A stretch of 59,170 bases of DNA from an uncultured Lachnospiraceae bacterium (GCA_910584725.1 CAJUBE010000029.1:1-59170); one strand, 5' to 3'; shown: positions 17,847 to 26,273, counted from the first letter of the stretch. Notes: generated by a model not told the origin, from the letters alone. Made by a program: numbers and translations.

Positions 17847-19085
17847 TTACGTTACATCTGACAGAATATCCACCATCTCATGAAAGAAAAATGTCTTGTA
17901 GGGCAAAATCAATACGCCGTCATTCGCCCCTTTTTTCAAATACATGGCAAAATACAATACCGCAGCCAAGAGAATACCCGCCCGGAAAAGCCGCCGCCAT
18001 TTTTTATCCGGCACAGCTTTTAACAACATCGGTAAAAATAGTATCTGACTCACCATCAGATAATATCCAATCCGCGAAATGATAGGCAGAAAAGAACAAA
18101 ATATATAGAGAACCAGCGCGCCAAGATTTAAGTAAGTGTAAAACCAAAACCGCCGGTTCCACTCTGTCTCTTCGTCTATATTTGTAACACTTTTTTCGCC
18201 ATTTATGCCTGCTTCGCGCCCTCTCGTTTTCGTGCTTTCTTCCAGCGCCTTGTCTTCCTCTGCGACACCTTCGTCATTTTTTTCACCATTTTCCCGACAC
18301 CGCATCCAGTAGACAATCCCCGCAAAAGCAAGCACCGCCGCACACCGCAAAATGCTGATGTAGCTTGTGCCGCCCTCCAGATACTCCGTGTCCTCGTAAG
18401 TCGGATATAAAAACACCACCAGCTTTAAATAAAAATCCTGCATAAACAAAAAGGTAGTGCAAAAGACAGCGGCTATGGCAAGCTGCCATTTTTTCCAGGG
18501 CAGGGAGGCCAGAAAGTAGAGTGGAATCACTACCAGAAGCGATTTGTGGAATGTGGCCCCTAACGCCACCAGAATCACAAACCTTCCCCACTGTCTGCGC
18601 AGCACAAACTTCATAGAGTAGAGCGCCACGGCCAGCGCCAGATAATAGCGCACCGTACTGAACGTCTGGAAATAATACCCCAGCGTCATAAAGAGGAAAA
18701 ACGTCAGCCCGAACTCATCGCTCTGCTCATACATGGCAAGCAGGAAAAATAGCACCGTCACAAACGAATAAAACGCAAAAACCAGCAAAAAATTTTCGTA
18801 CCCCGACAAGCCGTAAATCAGCTTGACCAGAAGATTAAAGCCAATCTCCGTAGGCACATAAGCGTCGCAGTTGACCAGATGCATAAACTCCACATACTTC
18901 GCATAGTCGTTGCCCACATTGAGCCTGCACGCAGAGAGCAAAAACAAAATAAGAAAAATCGCCGCCAGGCAGACGCGGTTCGCAAGCTGCTGTCTGGTAA
19001 GCGTATGGGATTGCCTCACCGGATGGTTGTCCACCAGACCGGCAAGAAGCGCCGTGACAACCGCAATCGTGATATATAAAATCAT
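17847..19085 (-). CDS. epsG: EpsG-family polysaccharide polymerase (Wzy-like)
   Basis: 412 residues from the ATG at 19085, whose ATGA overlaps the stop of the upstream gene, giving translational coupling; GGAGG is 10 nt before it. About ten helices. CRLNVGNDYAKYVEFM near residue 55 and TVRYYLALAVALYS later are hallmark EpsG motifs. It should polymerise repeat units outside the membrane. A charged Glu/Lys-rich segment (about 263-312) splits two helices and looks like an inserted loop. Confidence 0.88.
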   Translation of the reverse strand: MILYITIAVVTALLAGLVDNHPVRQSHTLTRQQLANRVCLAAIFLILFLLSACRLNVGNDYAKYVEFMHLVNCDAYVPTEIGFNLLVKLIYGLSGYENFLLVFAFYSFVTVLFFLLAMYEQSDEFGLTFFLFMTLGYYFQTFSTVRYYLALAVALYSMKFVLRRQWGRFVILVALGATFHKSLLVVIPLYFLASLPWKKWQLAIAAVFCTTFLFMQDFYLKLVVFLYPTYEDTEYLEGGTSYISILRCAAVLAFAGIVYWMRCRENGEKNDEGVAEEDKALEESTKTRGREAGINGEKSVTNIDEETEWNRRFWFYTYLNLGALVLYIFCSFLPIISRIGYYLMVSQILFLPMLLKAVPDKKWRRLFRAGILLAAVLYFAMYLKKGANDGVLILPYKTFFFHEMVDILSDVT

Positions 19086-19864
19086 CTGCCGCGCGCCTCC
19101 CGCACGCCTGCGCGCATCATATGAAACGCTTTGCCAACCGAAATTTCCCGGCACATGGTTTCCCGGTGCGCCAACAAAAACCGCAGGGAAAGTGGCAGCG
19201 CCAGTTTCCCATAGAGATAGTGGTAGAGTACGCCCCTATCGCGGAAAAATTTTTCATGATAACCTGAAAACCAGGTGGACTCCCTCTCCTGCTCCCTGCC
19301 GATACAAGCGGTATGCGCGTAAATCCGAAGTCCCGCCTTCAGACAGTCCCGCAAAAACAGGCTGTCCTCCCCGTTGCTGTACTTCGCGCCGCCGCCAAAA
19401 AGCAGCGAATACTGCACGTTCGCCCTGCGCAGGGCGTCCAGCCTGCCCGAAATGCTATACGCCGGATATCTTCCGTAGTTGCGGTAAGTAATCCGCCGTA
19501 TCTCCCGGTTCCAATACGTTCTGCGTGAGGGCGCAACCTCCACATTAAAGAGAATCATGTCCGCGTCGGGAAGAGACGCATATGCTTTACGAATTTTCTC
19601 CGCGTAATCCGGCGACAGTCTGATATCCTCGTCGGAAAAAAGCACCACATCTCCGGACGCGTGTAAAAGCGCGGTATTGCGGCTTAGTCCCACGCCCCGC
19701 TCCGGCATGGAAAAACACTTCACGCTCCCCCCCTGCGCCGCAAGCGTCTCATAGGCATAACGGCCACACTGATTTACAAGCACTGCATCCGTCGCTATAT
19801 GCATTTGTGAGATAAGCTCCGCGGTATTTTTATCAACCGCCGAGACCAGAACCTCTAATTTCAT
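19082..19864 (-). CDS. Glycosyltransferase family 2-like protein
   Basis: 260 residues from the ATG at 19864; an upstream GTG (19909) is possible but neither start has a strong ribosome site. MKLEVLVSAVDKN, GLSRNTAL, FSDEDIRLSPDY (acidic metal-binding site) and GEDSLFLRDCL match GT2-like enzymes with a galactosyltransferase-like C-terminal acid motif. Ends with an ATGA overlap onto epsG. Confidence 0.82.
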   Translation of the reverse strand: MKLEVLVSAVDKNTAELISQMHIATDAVLVNQCGRYAYETLAAQGGSVKCFSMPERGVGLSRNTALLHASGDVVLFSDEDIRLSPDYAEKIRKAYASLPDADMILFNVEVAPSRRTYWNREIRRITYRNYGRYPAYSISGRLDALRRANVQYSLLFGGGAKYSNGEDSLFLRDCLKAGLRIYAHTACIGREQERESTWFSGYHEKFFRDRGVLYHYLYGKLALPLSLRFLLAHRETMCREISVGKAFHMMRAGVREARGR

Positions 19865-19935
19865 AATTTCTCGATCACTTTCCCGACAATTCCCTGCGCC
19901 GACACTCACTGACTCTGTACTGATCCTTCCATCCC

Positions 19936-20090
19936 AACCGCCATGATTCCGCTCTGCGGAATCTCAAATCAATGCGGAGAATGCCGCATTTCAGGCATTC
20001 TCTGGCGTGAGACTTAGTACTTCCAAGTCAGCTTTGCTGACTTTGCGATGCAGCCTTTGCTGCTGAGCTTTAGAAGTACTTCTCACGCTA
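19936..20090 (-). repeat. BOX-like modular structured repeat, copy B
   Basis: All three modules. Module 3: GATTCCGC (19945-19952), TCT, GCGGAATC (19956-19963). Module 2: GGAGAATGCC (19976-19985) with GGCATTCTC (19994-20002). Module 1: GCGTGAGA (20005-20012) with TCTCACGC (20081-20088), AGTACTTC (20016-20023) with GAAGTACT (20073-20080), and inner hairpins AAGTCAGC/GCTGACTT and GCAGC/GCTGC. It begins about 30 nt after the stop of the Wzz-like gene. Confidence 0.92.
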
Positions 20091-20118
20091 TTGGCGCCCT
20101 GACACGCCATTCCATCCT

Positions 20119-21102
20119 TTACGCTTTCTCGCGTGCGGCAAATGCTCTCCCGTAGTACCTCCGCAGAAACCGCTCGTCCGCATCCCGTATCGCCACCCCG
20201 CACAGCGCGCAGTCCTGTACCTTTAACTGCTCGATCACGTAGAACACAAAGGAACCGTGTGCCGCGCCAAACGGCAGGGACAGCACCACGCCGCCCGCCT
20301 TCCGCATTTCCCGAAGTTCCTCCTCCGAAAAGGACTTTTCTCTATCCGGTTCGCAAATCTGAATATCCCCCAGCTTTTCCCGCAGATAGGCAAGATTTTT
20401 TTCATAATCGCATTTCAGCACTTCCGCGCCCGAAACGTAGCCAACGAATGACAAGTCTGTCACTTTTTGGACATCCCCTGCCACCAGAATCCGATCGTCC
20501 ATCACATAATAGAAAGAAAAACCGAGAAGACTGATAAACAGCCCCAAAAACGCACCCACAAACACAGCCTGCGCCATCCGGCTGTCCGCCACCACAAGCT
20601 TCGCCTCCGTCTTCTGAATCGCATGGATTTCCAAAAACTCTTTCGCCTGCCCGCCGTATGTCTCCAGCGCCTGCACCGCCGCCCCGAGAATCGCGTCCGT
20701 GCGCTCCGCCCTGTTGGTTGTCACCGTGACCGTGAGCAGCCGGATATCCGAGAGAATTTCCGCCCTGATCGCCGCTTCCGTCTCCTCCCGCGTATAATCC
20801 GCCGGAAGATTACCAAGCGTCAGCTCCATAATCGGGTCAGCCGCCATCAGGTCATTCCACGTATAACCGTTGTACGCCTGATAAACCTCCCCCGTCTCGT
20901 CCGCCGCAAAGTCCAGATACACCTTCGCATACGCTTGATACTCCCGCTCCGCTTCCGGCACCGTCCGCACAATCGCATACACAACCAAACCAATCAAAGC
21001 GCTGCTAACCACCGCCCCCAGCACAAGCGGCAGGCGCCCCAGCAGGCACAGCATATATTTTTTTATATCCATACCTTCATCGGTATAGTGCCTATCTGTC
21101 AT
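20119..21102 (-). CDS. Wzz-like chain-length determinant (polysaccharide co-polymerase)
   Basis: 327 residues. Two membrane helices (about 24-48 and 182-204) flank an extracytoplasmic domain, the Wzz/CapA layout. The cytoplasmic C-terminus (about 225-327) keeps the outline of a BY-kinase fold (GGVVLSLPFG, VIEQLKVQDCALCGVAI) but has no Walker A or tyrosine cluster, so it is probably a non-catalytic remnant. No separate kinase is seen. SD AAAGGA before the ATG. Expected to set chain length with the EpsG-like polymerase. Confidence 0.85.
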   Translation of the reverse strand: MTDRHYTDEGMDIKKYMLCLLGRLPLVLGAVVSSALIGLVVYAIVRTVPEAEREYQAYAKVYLDFAADETGEVYQAYNGYTWNDLMAADPIMELTLGNLPADYTREETEAAIRAEILSDIRLLTVTVTTNRAERTDAILGAAVQALETYGGQAKEFLEIHAIQKTEAKLVVADSRMAQAVFVGAFLGLFISLLGFSFYYVMDDRILVAGDVQKVTDLSFVGYVSGAEVLKCDYEKNLAYLREKLGDIQICEPDREKSFSEEELREMRKAGGVVLSLPFGAAHGSFVFYVIEQLKVQDCALCGVAIRDADERFLRRYYGRAFAAREKA

Positions 21103-21122
21103 AACGTAAATCCTTTCACTCT

Positions 21123-21290
21123 AACCGCCATGTCACAGCTCTGCTGTGACTCAAATCAATGCGGAGAATGCCGCATTTCAGGCATTCTCTGGCGTGAGAC
21201 TTAGTACTTCCAAGTCAGCTTTGCTGACTTTGCGATGCTGACTTTGCGATGCAGCCCTTGCTGCGAGTGATTAGAAGTACTTCTCACACT
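21123..21290 (-). repeat. BOX-like modular structured repeat, copy C
   Basis: All three modules, directly abutting copy D. Module 3 is GTCACAGC, TCT, GCTGTGAC (21132-21150). Module 2 is the GAGAATGCC hairpin (21163-21189). Module 1 has AGTACTTC (21203-21210) with GAAGTACT (21274-21281). Inside module 1 a 14-nt unit, TGACTTTGCGATGC, is tandemly duplicated exactly (21225-21238 and 21239-21252); copy B has one unit. Confidence 0.92.
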
Positions 21291-21425
21291 AACCGCCATG
21301 TCGCAGCTTAGCTGTGACTCAAATCCGTGCGGAGAATGCCGTATTTCAGGCATTCTCCTGAGTGAAACATAGAACTTCTTAGCGAAGCAGCCTCTGCTGC
21401 TGAGTTTTAGAAGTTCTTTTCACTC
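21291..21425 (-). repeat. BOX-like modular structured repeat, copy D
   Basis: In tandem with copy C. Module 3 is GTCGCAGC/GCTGTGAC, module 2 GGAGAATGCC (21331-21340) with GGCATTCTCC (21349-21358). The outer stem is GAGTGAAA (21360-21367) with TTTCACTC (21418-21425), and AGAACTTCT pairs with AGAAGTTCT. The outer stem base overlaps the TAG stop codon of the phosphoglycosyl transferase gene. Confidence 0.92.
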
Positions 21426-22795
21426 TACTTCATCGCCGTCGTCTGACTGCTGTCCACGCCCTCCGTGCTCTCCGGCTTTATGAGAATCTTGAGCGTCAGC
21501 AGCATCAGCTTCAAATCCAGCCACACGGAATACTGCTCGATATACGTCAGATCCAGCTTCAGCTTATCGTAGGGCGTCGTATTGTATTTTCCGTAAACCT
21601 GCGCGTAGCCCGCAAGCCCCGCCTTCACCTTCATGCGAAAAGCAAACTCCGGCATCTCCTCCATGTACTGATCGATGATTTCCGGCCGCTCGGGTCTTGG
21701 GCCAATAAAAGACATTTCCCCTTTTAAAATATTAAAAAGCTGGGGCAGTTCGTCGATCCTTGTCGCACGGATAAATTTCCCGACCGGCGTAATGCGGGAG
21801 TCGTTTTTGGAGGCCAGTCTCGCCACACCGTCCTTCTCCGCATCCACACGCATACTCCGGAATTTCAAAATATAAAATTCCTTTCTGTCGCGGGTACAGC
21901 GAACCTGCTTATAAAAAACCGGCCCACCGTCATATAATTTAATCGCCGCCGCCGTAATCAGCATAAAAGGCGATGCAATCACCAAAAGCAGTACCGAACA
22001 GACCAGATCGATCACCCGCTTCGCCGCCCGCTGTTCCACCTTGAGCGCATACTCCCGCGTCAGATACATGGGCGTGTCAAATAAGTGCATCTGATCTGCG
22101 CCTTTGATCAGCACATCAGAAATCTTCGGCATCGTGTAAACACGCACTGACCGGCTGTAGCAATATTTTAAAAGGGCGTTTCTGTCTACCGCGGAAATAT
22201 CCCACAGCACCACCGCGCCGTATCCCTGTCCGATCTCCGCTTTCACCGCCTCCATGCCCACCGAAATGTGCAGACATTTTCTGATCCGATACTTGTCCTT
22301 TCTGCTCTCAAATTTCCTCACAATATCGTCAATCGGCCGATCCCCGTGTATAATCAGCATCTCTCTGGGCGGAAAAGCCTTGTAATAGCAGACGTTGCAG
22401 AAAAACACCCACACGCCCGCAAGCACCGTCTGAATCAGCATTGTCCAGACAATGGGGCGCACGTCCACAACCCAGTTCGCCATCAGGGAAATTTGAAAAT
22501 AGGAAATCACGTTGACAAACAACAGGGAAAACAATTCCGAGATGAACACATCCACAGGTTTCAGATAGCCGATTTTCAGCGCGCCGTATGTATTGGCAAA
22601 GAAAAACAACAGCACAAAGTAAATCAACAGGATCAACACATGCCCTTTGAAATAAAATCGGAAATTCCTGTGCAGTCTCAGAAACGGGTAATACGCCTCC
22701 AGCCAGAAGTACGCATAGACCGCCGTCTGGAAAATCAGTCCGATAAAAGAAAGCTGTAAAATAATCAGTCTTTTAATGGTTTCCACTTTTTTCAT
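21425..22795 (-). CDS. Undecaprenyl-phosphate sugar phosphotransferase (WbaP/CpsE-type)
   Basis: 456 residues. Four N-terminal helices (about 12-145), a Rossmann-like middle, a re-entrant helix near 262-285, then the catalytic bacterial sugar transferase domain: GGPVFYKQVR, ILKFRSMRVDA, IRATRIDELPQLFNILKGEMSFIGPRPE, with the Asp-Glu dyad of polyprenol phosphoglycosyl transferases. It loads the first sugar-1-phosphate onto undecaprenyl phosphate and so starts repeat-unit synthesis. Starts 3 nt after the upstream gene. Initiating sugar unknown. Confidence 0.93.
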   Translation of the reverse strand: MKKVETIKRLIILQLSFIGLIFQTAVYAYFWLEAYYPFLRLHRNFRFYFKGHVLILLIYFVLLFFFANTYGALKIGYLKPVDVFISELFSLLFVNVISYFQISLMANWVVDVRPIVWTMLIQTVLAGVWVFFCNVCYYKAFPPREMLIIHGDRPIDDIVRKFESRKDKYRIRKCLHISVGMEAVKAEIGQGYGAVVLWDISAVDRNALLKYCYSRSVRVYTMPKISDVLIKGADQMHLFDTPMYLTREYALKVEQRAAKRVIDLVCSVLLLVIASPFMLITAAAIKLYDGGPVFYKQVRCTRDRKEFYILKFRSMRVDAEKDGVARLASKNDSRITPVGKFIRATRIDELPQLFNILKGEMSFIGPRPERPEIIDQYMEEMPEFAFRMKVKAGLAGYAQVYGKYNTTPYDKLKLDLTYIEQYSVWLDLKLMLLTLKILIKPESTEGVDSSQTTAMK

Positions 22796-22798
22796 GGT

Positions 22799-23632
22799 TT
22801 ATATCCGCCTCATCGTCGCCCTGTAAGCCCAAAACACAAAATAAAACGCGCTGGAGAAAACAGAGAGTTTCTCCTGCCTGCGGTACAGATTCCAGATCCG
22901 CCTCACCGCTTTCAGTTTATTGGAAGACAAAGATTTCGCCGGTCTTCTGTAAACCGCAAGCACCTCGTCAAGCCCATACGCCGTATATCCCGCCCGCAGA
23001 ATCTGCCACCACAGCGCCGTGTCCTCACTCTCCACCAGCGGCATCCGCATCAGTTCATCAGGAATAATATCCCGGTCAATAACAACCGTAGTCGTAAAAA
23101 CAACTGTCCGCGACAGCGCCTTTTTATAAGTCAGAACCTCCGGCACATGCACCACCCTGCCCGTAGGTCTGGCTGCCTCATCACCGAACTCGTAGGCGGC
23201 AAACGCAAAACCCGCCCGTTTTTCATCCATAAAGGAGAGCTGTTTCCTAAGCTTGTCCGAAACCCAGATATCGTCCGCGTCAAGAAAGGCAATATACCGC
23301 CCGCCCGCCAGAGCCATGCCTGTGTTGCGTGCCGCCGCTGCGCCCTCATTTTTATTTTTGCAGATCAGAAAAACTTTTTTCCCTTCACCGCACAGATACT
23401 CCACAATACGCCCTATATTTTCAAATACCGCTTCCACCAGTCGGTGTTCATACGCGGATAGCGCTTTCTCTATCTCCTCCACGCTGTCATCCCCGGAGCA
23501 GTCGTCCACCAGCAGAAGCTCCCATCTGTCGTAAGTCTGCGAAAACACCATCCTGATGGTGTCCGCAATGTAGGCCGCCGCCCGGTACACCGGCACAATA
23601 ATGCTGACCAGCCCGTCTTCTCTATCCTTCAA
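22799..23632 (-). CDS. Glycosyltransferase family 2
   Basis: 277 residues starting at a TTG with GGGGGA 7 nt upstream; it overlaps the end of the preceding gene by 11 nt. LVSIIVPVYR, LVDDCSGDDS, GAAAARNTGMALAGG and LDADDIW give a complete GT2 catalytic core. A short C-terminal hydrophobic helix (FVFWAYRATMRRI) suggests membrane contact. Confidence 0.9.
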   Translation of the reverse strand: MKDREDGLVSIIVPVYRAAAYIADTIRMVFSQTYDRWELLLVDDCSGDDSVEEIEKALSAYEHRLVEAVFENIGRIVEYLCGEGKKVFLICKNKNEGAAAARNTGMALAGGRYIAFLDADDIWVSDKLRKQLSFMDEKRAGFAFAAYEFGDEAARPTGRVVHVPEVLTYKKALSRTVVFTTTVVIDRDIIPDELMRMPLVESEDTALWWQILRAGYTAYGLDEVLAVYRRPAKSLSSNKLKAVRRIWNLYRRQEKLSVFSSAFYFVFWAYRATMRRI

Positions 23633-24572
23633 CTTCCCGTCCCCCGATCTCTTCCTTGACCAGATAGATCGGTCTTCTCTTCACTTCCATATAGGTCTTA
23701 GATAAGTATTGCCCGACAATCCCCAGACAAAACAGCTGTACACCGCTGACCATCATAATGATACAGACGAGAGAGGGCCAGCCGGAAGTCGGATCCCCGA
23801 ACAAAAGTTTTCGTATAATTGTCACTATTATTATGACAAAAGCGACTAAGCAGAAGAACACGCCCGCCACAGACGCTATAGTCAGGGGCACCGTGGAAAA
23901 CGCGATAATCCCCTCAAGGGAGTACAGGAAAAGCTTCCAGAACGACCACTTCGTCTCGCCTTTTCTGCGCTCCACGTTCTCATACTCCAGCCATTTGGTC
24001 TGATAGCCCACCCAGCCGAAAATCCCCTTGGTAAAACGATTATATTCCGACATGGACAAAATCGCATCCACCACCTGCCTTGTCATCAAGCGGTAATCTC
24101 TGGCGCCATCCACAATCTCCGTCCGGGAAATCTTATTCATCAGCTTATAAAACATCCTTGCAAAAAAGGAGCGGATAACGGGTTCCCCTTTTCTGGTCAC
24201 GCGCCTGGTCGCCACCGAATCGTAACCCTGTTCAATATAGGAGTACATCTCCGGCAAAAGTGCAGGCGGATCCTGCAGATCCGCATCCATCAGCACAGCC
24301 AAATCACCCCTGCATTTCTGCAGTCCCGCGTAAATGGCCGCCTCCTTGCCGAAATTGCGGGAAAAGGAAATCAGGCGCACCCGCCCGTCCTCCTCATGAA
24401 GCTTCTTCACCTCGGAAACCGTCTGATCCCTGGAGCCGTCGTCCACATATATAATTTCAAACTCTATCTGCTTCTCATGAAAAAAATCTGCATTCCTGCA
24501 TAATTCATCATAAAAATCCCTGACATTCTCCTCTTCGTTGTAGCAGGGTACGATAACGCTGAGCAGTTTCAT
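23622..24572 (-). CDS. GT2 polyprenyl-phosphate glycosyltransferase (GtrB/DPM1-like)
   Basis: 316 residues from the ATG at 24572 with AAAGGAG upstream. MKLLSVIVPCYNEEENV, YVDDGSRDQT, MDADLQDPP and a C-terminal pair of helices (about 215-285) match GtrB/DPM1 enzymes that make polyprenyl-phosphate hexose. This would supply donors to the GT-C-like membrane proteins in the same operon. First gene of the long assembly operon. Confidence 0.92.
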   Translation of the reverse strand: MKLLSVIVPCYNEEENVRDFYDELCRNADFFHEKQIEFEIIYVDDGSRDQTVSEVKKLHEEDGRVRLISFSRNFGKEAAIYAGLQKCRGDLAVLMDADLQDPPALLPEMYSYIEQGYDSVATRRVTRKGEPVIRSFFARMFYKLMNKISRTEIVDGARDYRLMTRQVVDAILSMSEYNRFTKGIFGWVGYQTKWLEYENVERRKGETKWSFWKLFLYSLEGIIAFSTVPLTIASVAGVFFCLVAFVIIIVTIIRKLLFGDPTSGWPSLVCIIMMVSGVQLFCLGIVGQYLSKTYMEVKRRPIYLVKEEIGGREVEG

Positions 24573-24601
24573 AATGCGCTCCTTTCGTGCATACCGATAT
24601 A

Positions 24602-24610
24602 ATTGTATCA
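24602..24610 (-). promoter_or_regulatory. Extended -10 promoter of the glycan assembly operon
   Basis: TGATACAAT on the minus strand is a TG-N-TACAAT extended -10 about 30 nt before the first glycosyltransferase gene and just after the terminator of the Spo0A-C-like gene. No good -35 is seen; the upstream sequence is the terminator T tract. Confidence 0.6.
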
Positions 24611-24619
24611 TATTTACAT

Positions 24620-24646
24620 AAAAAAAGGAAGAGACGCATCTCTTCC
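24620..24646 (-). terminator. Intrinsic terminator after the Spo0A-C-like gene
   Basis: On the minus strand GGAAGAGA, TGCG and TCTCTTCC form a perfect 8-bp stem followed by seven T residues. It separates the regulator from the assembly operon, so coupling between them would need readthrough or action in trans. Confidence 0.9.
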
Positions 24647-24654
24647 CTTACAAT

Positions 24655-25038
24655 TCATATCAGGTTGTTTTTCAACCGTATGTAATCCGCCACAACGGCG
24701 ATATATTCGCTGTTCGTCGGTCTTGTATACTCCACCGTGTTCGCGTAGCCGAACAGCTCTTCAAACAGATCGCTGTTTCCCCTCTCCCACGATACCTCAA
24801 TCGCATTGCGGATCGCCCGCTCGATCTTCGTGTCCGTCGTCTGGTACATCTTCGCCAGATCAGGATAAAGCAGCTTCGTCACGCTCCCCACCAGCTCCAT
24901 GTCCTCCACGCACATTCCCACCGCGCTCCGCAGAAACTGATAGCCCCGCAGATGCGCCGGTATCCCAAGCTCCAGCATGAAGTCTGAGATCGTCTTTTCA
25001 AGCTCCCTCGGACTCATCATTATATTCTGTTGTGCCAT
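24655..25038 (-). CDS. Stand-alone Spo0A C-terminal-domain DNA-binding protein
   Basis: 127 residues from the ATG at 25038 (AGGAG/GAGGGG upstream; a TTG 7 codons earlier is less likely). Almost the whole protein aligns by eye with the Spo0A effector domain: LGIPAHLRGYQFLRSAVGM, GSVTKLLYPDLAKMYQTT, IERAIRNAIEVSWERGN (recognition helix, nearly as in Spo0A) and RPTNSEYIAVVADYIRL. There is no receiver domain, so binding would not depend on the phosphorelay. Placed between fcl and the assembly operon, with a 0A box at its own promoter. Probably a regulator of the locus; autorepression inferred. Confidence 0.9.
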   Translation of the reverse strand: MAQQNIMMSPRELEKTISDFMLELGIPAHLRGYQFLRSAVGMCVEDMELVGSVTKLLYPDLAKMYQTTDTKIERAIRNAIEVSWERGNSDLFEELFGYANTVEYTRPTNSEYIAVVADYIRLKNNLI

Positions 25039-25095
25039 TCCCCTCTTACTCCTTTGCAAATATTCATATAAAACGATATATCATTCATCGTTTCT

Positions 25096-25130
25096 TTCGA
25101 CATAATATCAAATATGCATCGCGTTGTAAA
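25096..25130 (-). promoter_or_regulatory. Promoter of Spo0A-C-like gene with overlapping 0A box
   Basis: TTTACA (25125-25130), a 17-nt spacer and TATTAT (25102-25107) form a good vegetative promoter. A perfect 0A box, TGTCGAA (25096-25102), starts at the last base of the -10 and covers the start-site side, where bound Spo0A-type protein would block RNA polymerase. Confidence 0.8.
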
Positions 25131-25243
25131 CGGTAATTTATCGCGTATAGAATATTTTTGCTATTTAAACATAATATTTATAAAAACATCGCCATATAAA
25201 TCGGAAGATGCCCCCTATTTCCCCTGTATTTTCTCATCATATA

Positions 25244-25330
25244 CACAAAAGGCTCTTTTAGATTGCTCATTTTCGCACAAAAGGGCTCTTTCTGTTATCG
25301 CGTTTTCGCACGAAAAGGCACTTTTACCGT
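25244..25330. repeat. Three direct repeats of about 32-33 bp
   Basis: CACAAAAGG-CTCTTT-type units start at 25244, 25276 and 25309 (plus-strand reading), two of them ending in a TTTTCG segment just before the next unit. They fill the space between the fcl stop and the AT-rich promoter region of the Spo0A-C-like gene. The remaining AT-rich stretch 25131-25243 shows no gene. Confidence 0.65.
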
Positions 25331-25331
25331 C

Positions 25332-26273
25332 TTACAGCCTCGCCTCGCGCTCGTTTTCCTTAAACCACTCGTAGGCCAGCTTCACGCCCTCCTCAAGCTC
25401 CACCTTGTGCTGCCAGCCAAGCCCGTGCAGCTTCGCCACATCCGTAAGCTTTCTGGGTGTGCCGTCAGGCATCGTCTGATCCCAGACAATCTGTCCCGTA
25501 TAGCCTACCACTCTTTTTACCGTCTCCGCCAGTTCTCTGATCGTAACTTCTTTGCCGGTGCCGATATTGACATGCTGCTCCCCGCTGTAGTTCTCCAGCA
25601 GAAATACGCAGGCGTCCGCCATATCGTCCACATATAAAAATTCCCGAAGCGGCGTGCCCGTTCCCCACAGTGTAACCGCAGGCTCACCGTTTACCTTCGC
25701 CTCATGAAACTTGCGGATCATCGCCGGCATCACATGGGAGCCCTCCAGATCATAATTGTCGTGCGGCCCGTACAAATTTGTGGGCATACAGCTGATGAAA
25801 TCGTCCCCATACTGCCGCTTATAAAACTTGCACATTTCAAGTCCGGCAATTTTCGCGATGGCGTACGCCTCGTTCGTCTCCTCCAGCGGGCCCGTCAGCA
25901 GCGCGTCCTCCGGAATCGGCTGGGGCGCCATTCTTGGATAAATGCAGGTACTCCCCAAAAACAATAACTTCTTCACCTGATACTCGTGACAACACTGGAT
26001 GACGTTACACTGAATCTGCATATTCTCGTAGGCGAACTCGGCGGGCGCGGTATTGTTCGCGTTGATGCCTCCCACCTTAGCCGCCGCCAGAACGACCGCG
26101 TCCGGACGTTCTTTTTCAAAAAAATCCCGCACCTCCTGCTGGCTGGTTAAGTCAAGCTCTTTGTGCGTCCTGCCGATAATATTTTCATATCCCCTTGCCT
26201 GTAAGGACCGCACGATCGCGCTGCCCACCAGGCCTCGGTGTCCCGCCACGTAAATTTTATCTGTTTTGTTCAT
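25332..26273 (-). CDS. fcl: GDP-L-fucose synthase
   Basis: 313 residues, normal for Fcl/WcaG. AGHRGLVGSAI binds NADPH; GSTCIYP carries the catalytic Ser, YAIAK the Tyr-Lys pair, and NLYGPHDNY and LWGTGTPLREFLYVDD are family signatures. It epimerises and reduces GDP-4-keto-6-deoxymannose, the product of gmd, to GDP-L-fucose. GGAGG precedes the ATG. Separated from gmd by the 706-residue membrane protein. Confidence 0.95.
   Translation of the reverse strand: MNKTDKIYVAGHRGLVGSAIVRSLQARGYENIIGRTHKELDLTSQQEVRDFFEKERPDAVVLAAAKVGGINANNTAPAEFAYENMQIQCNVIQCCHEYQVKKLLFLGSTCIYPRMAPQPIPEDALLTGPLEETNEAYAIAKIAGLEMCKFYKRQYGDDFISCMPTNLYGPHDNYDLEGSHVMPAMIRKFHEAKVNGEPAVTLWGTGTPLREFLYVDDMADACVFLLENYSGEQHVNIGTGKEVTIRELAETVKRVVGYTGQIVWDQTMPDGTPRKLTDVAKLHGLGWQHKVELEEGVKLAYEWFKENEREARL

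Noticed and set aside
19991..20203. 70-codon minus-strand frame across repeat copy B
   Set aside because: It lies within the structured repeat and the 3' end of the Wzz-like gene in another frame, with no ribosome site; the stems covary at RNA level, not as codons.
25244..25330. CRISPR array
   Set aside because: The three 32-33 bp units are imperfect along their whole length, without distinct spacers, and no cas gene is present anywhere in the window.
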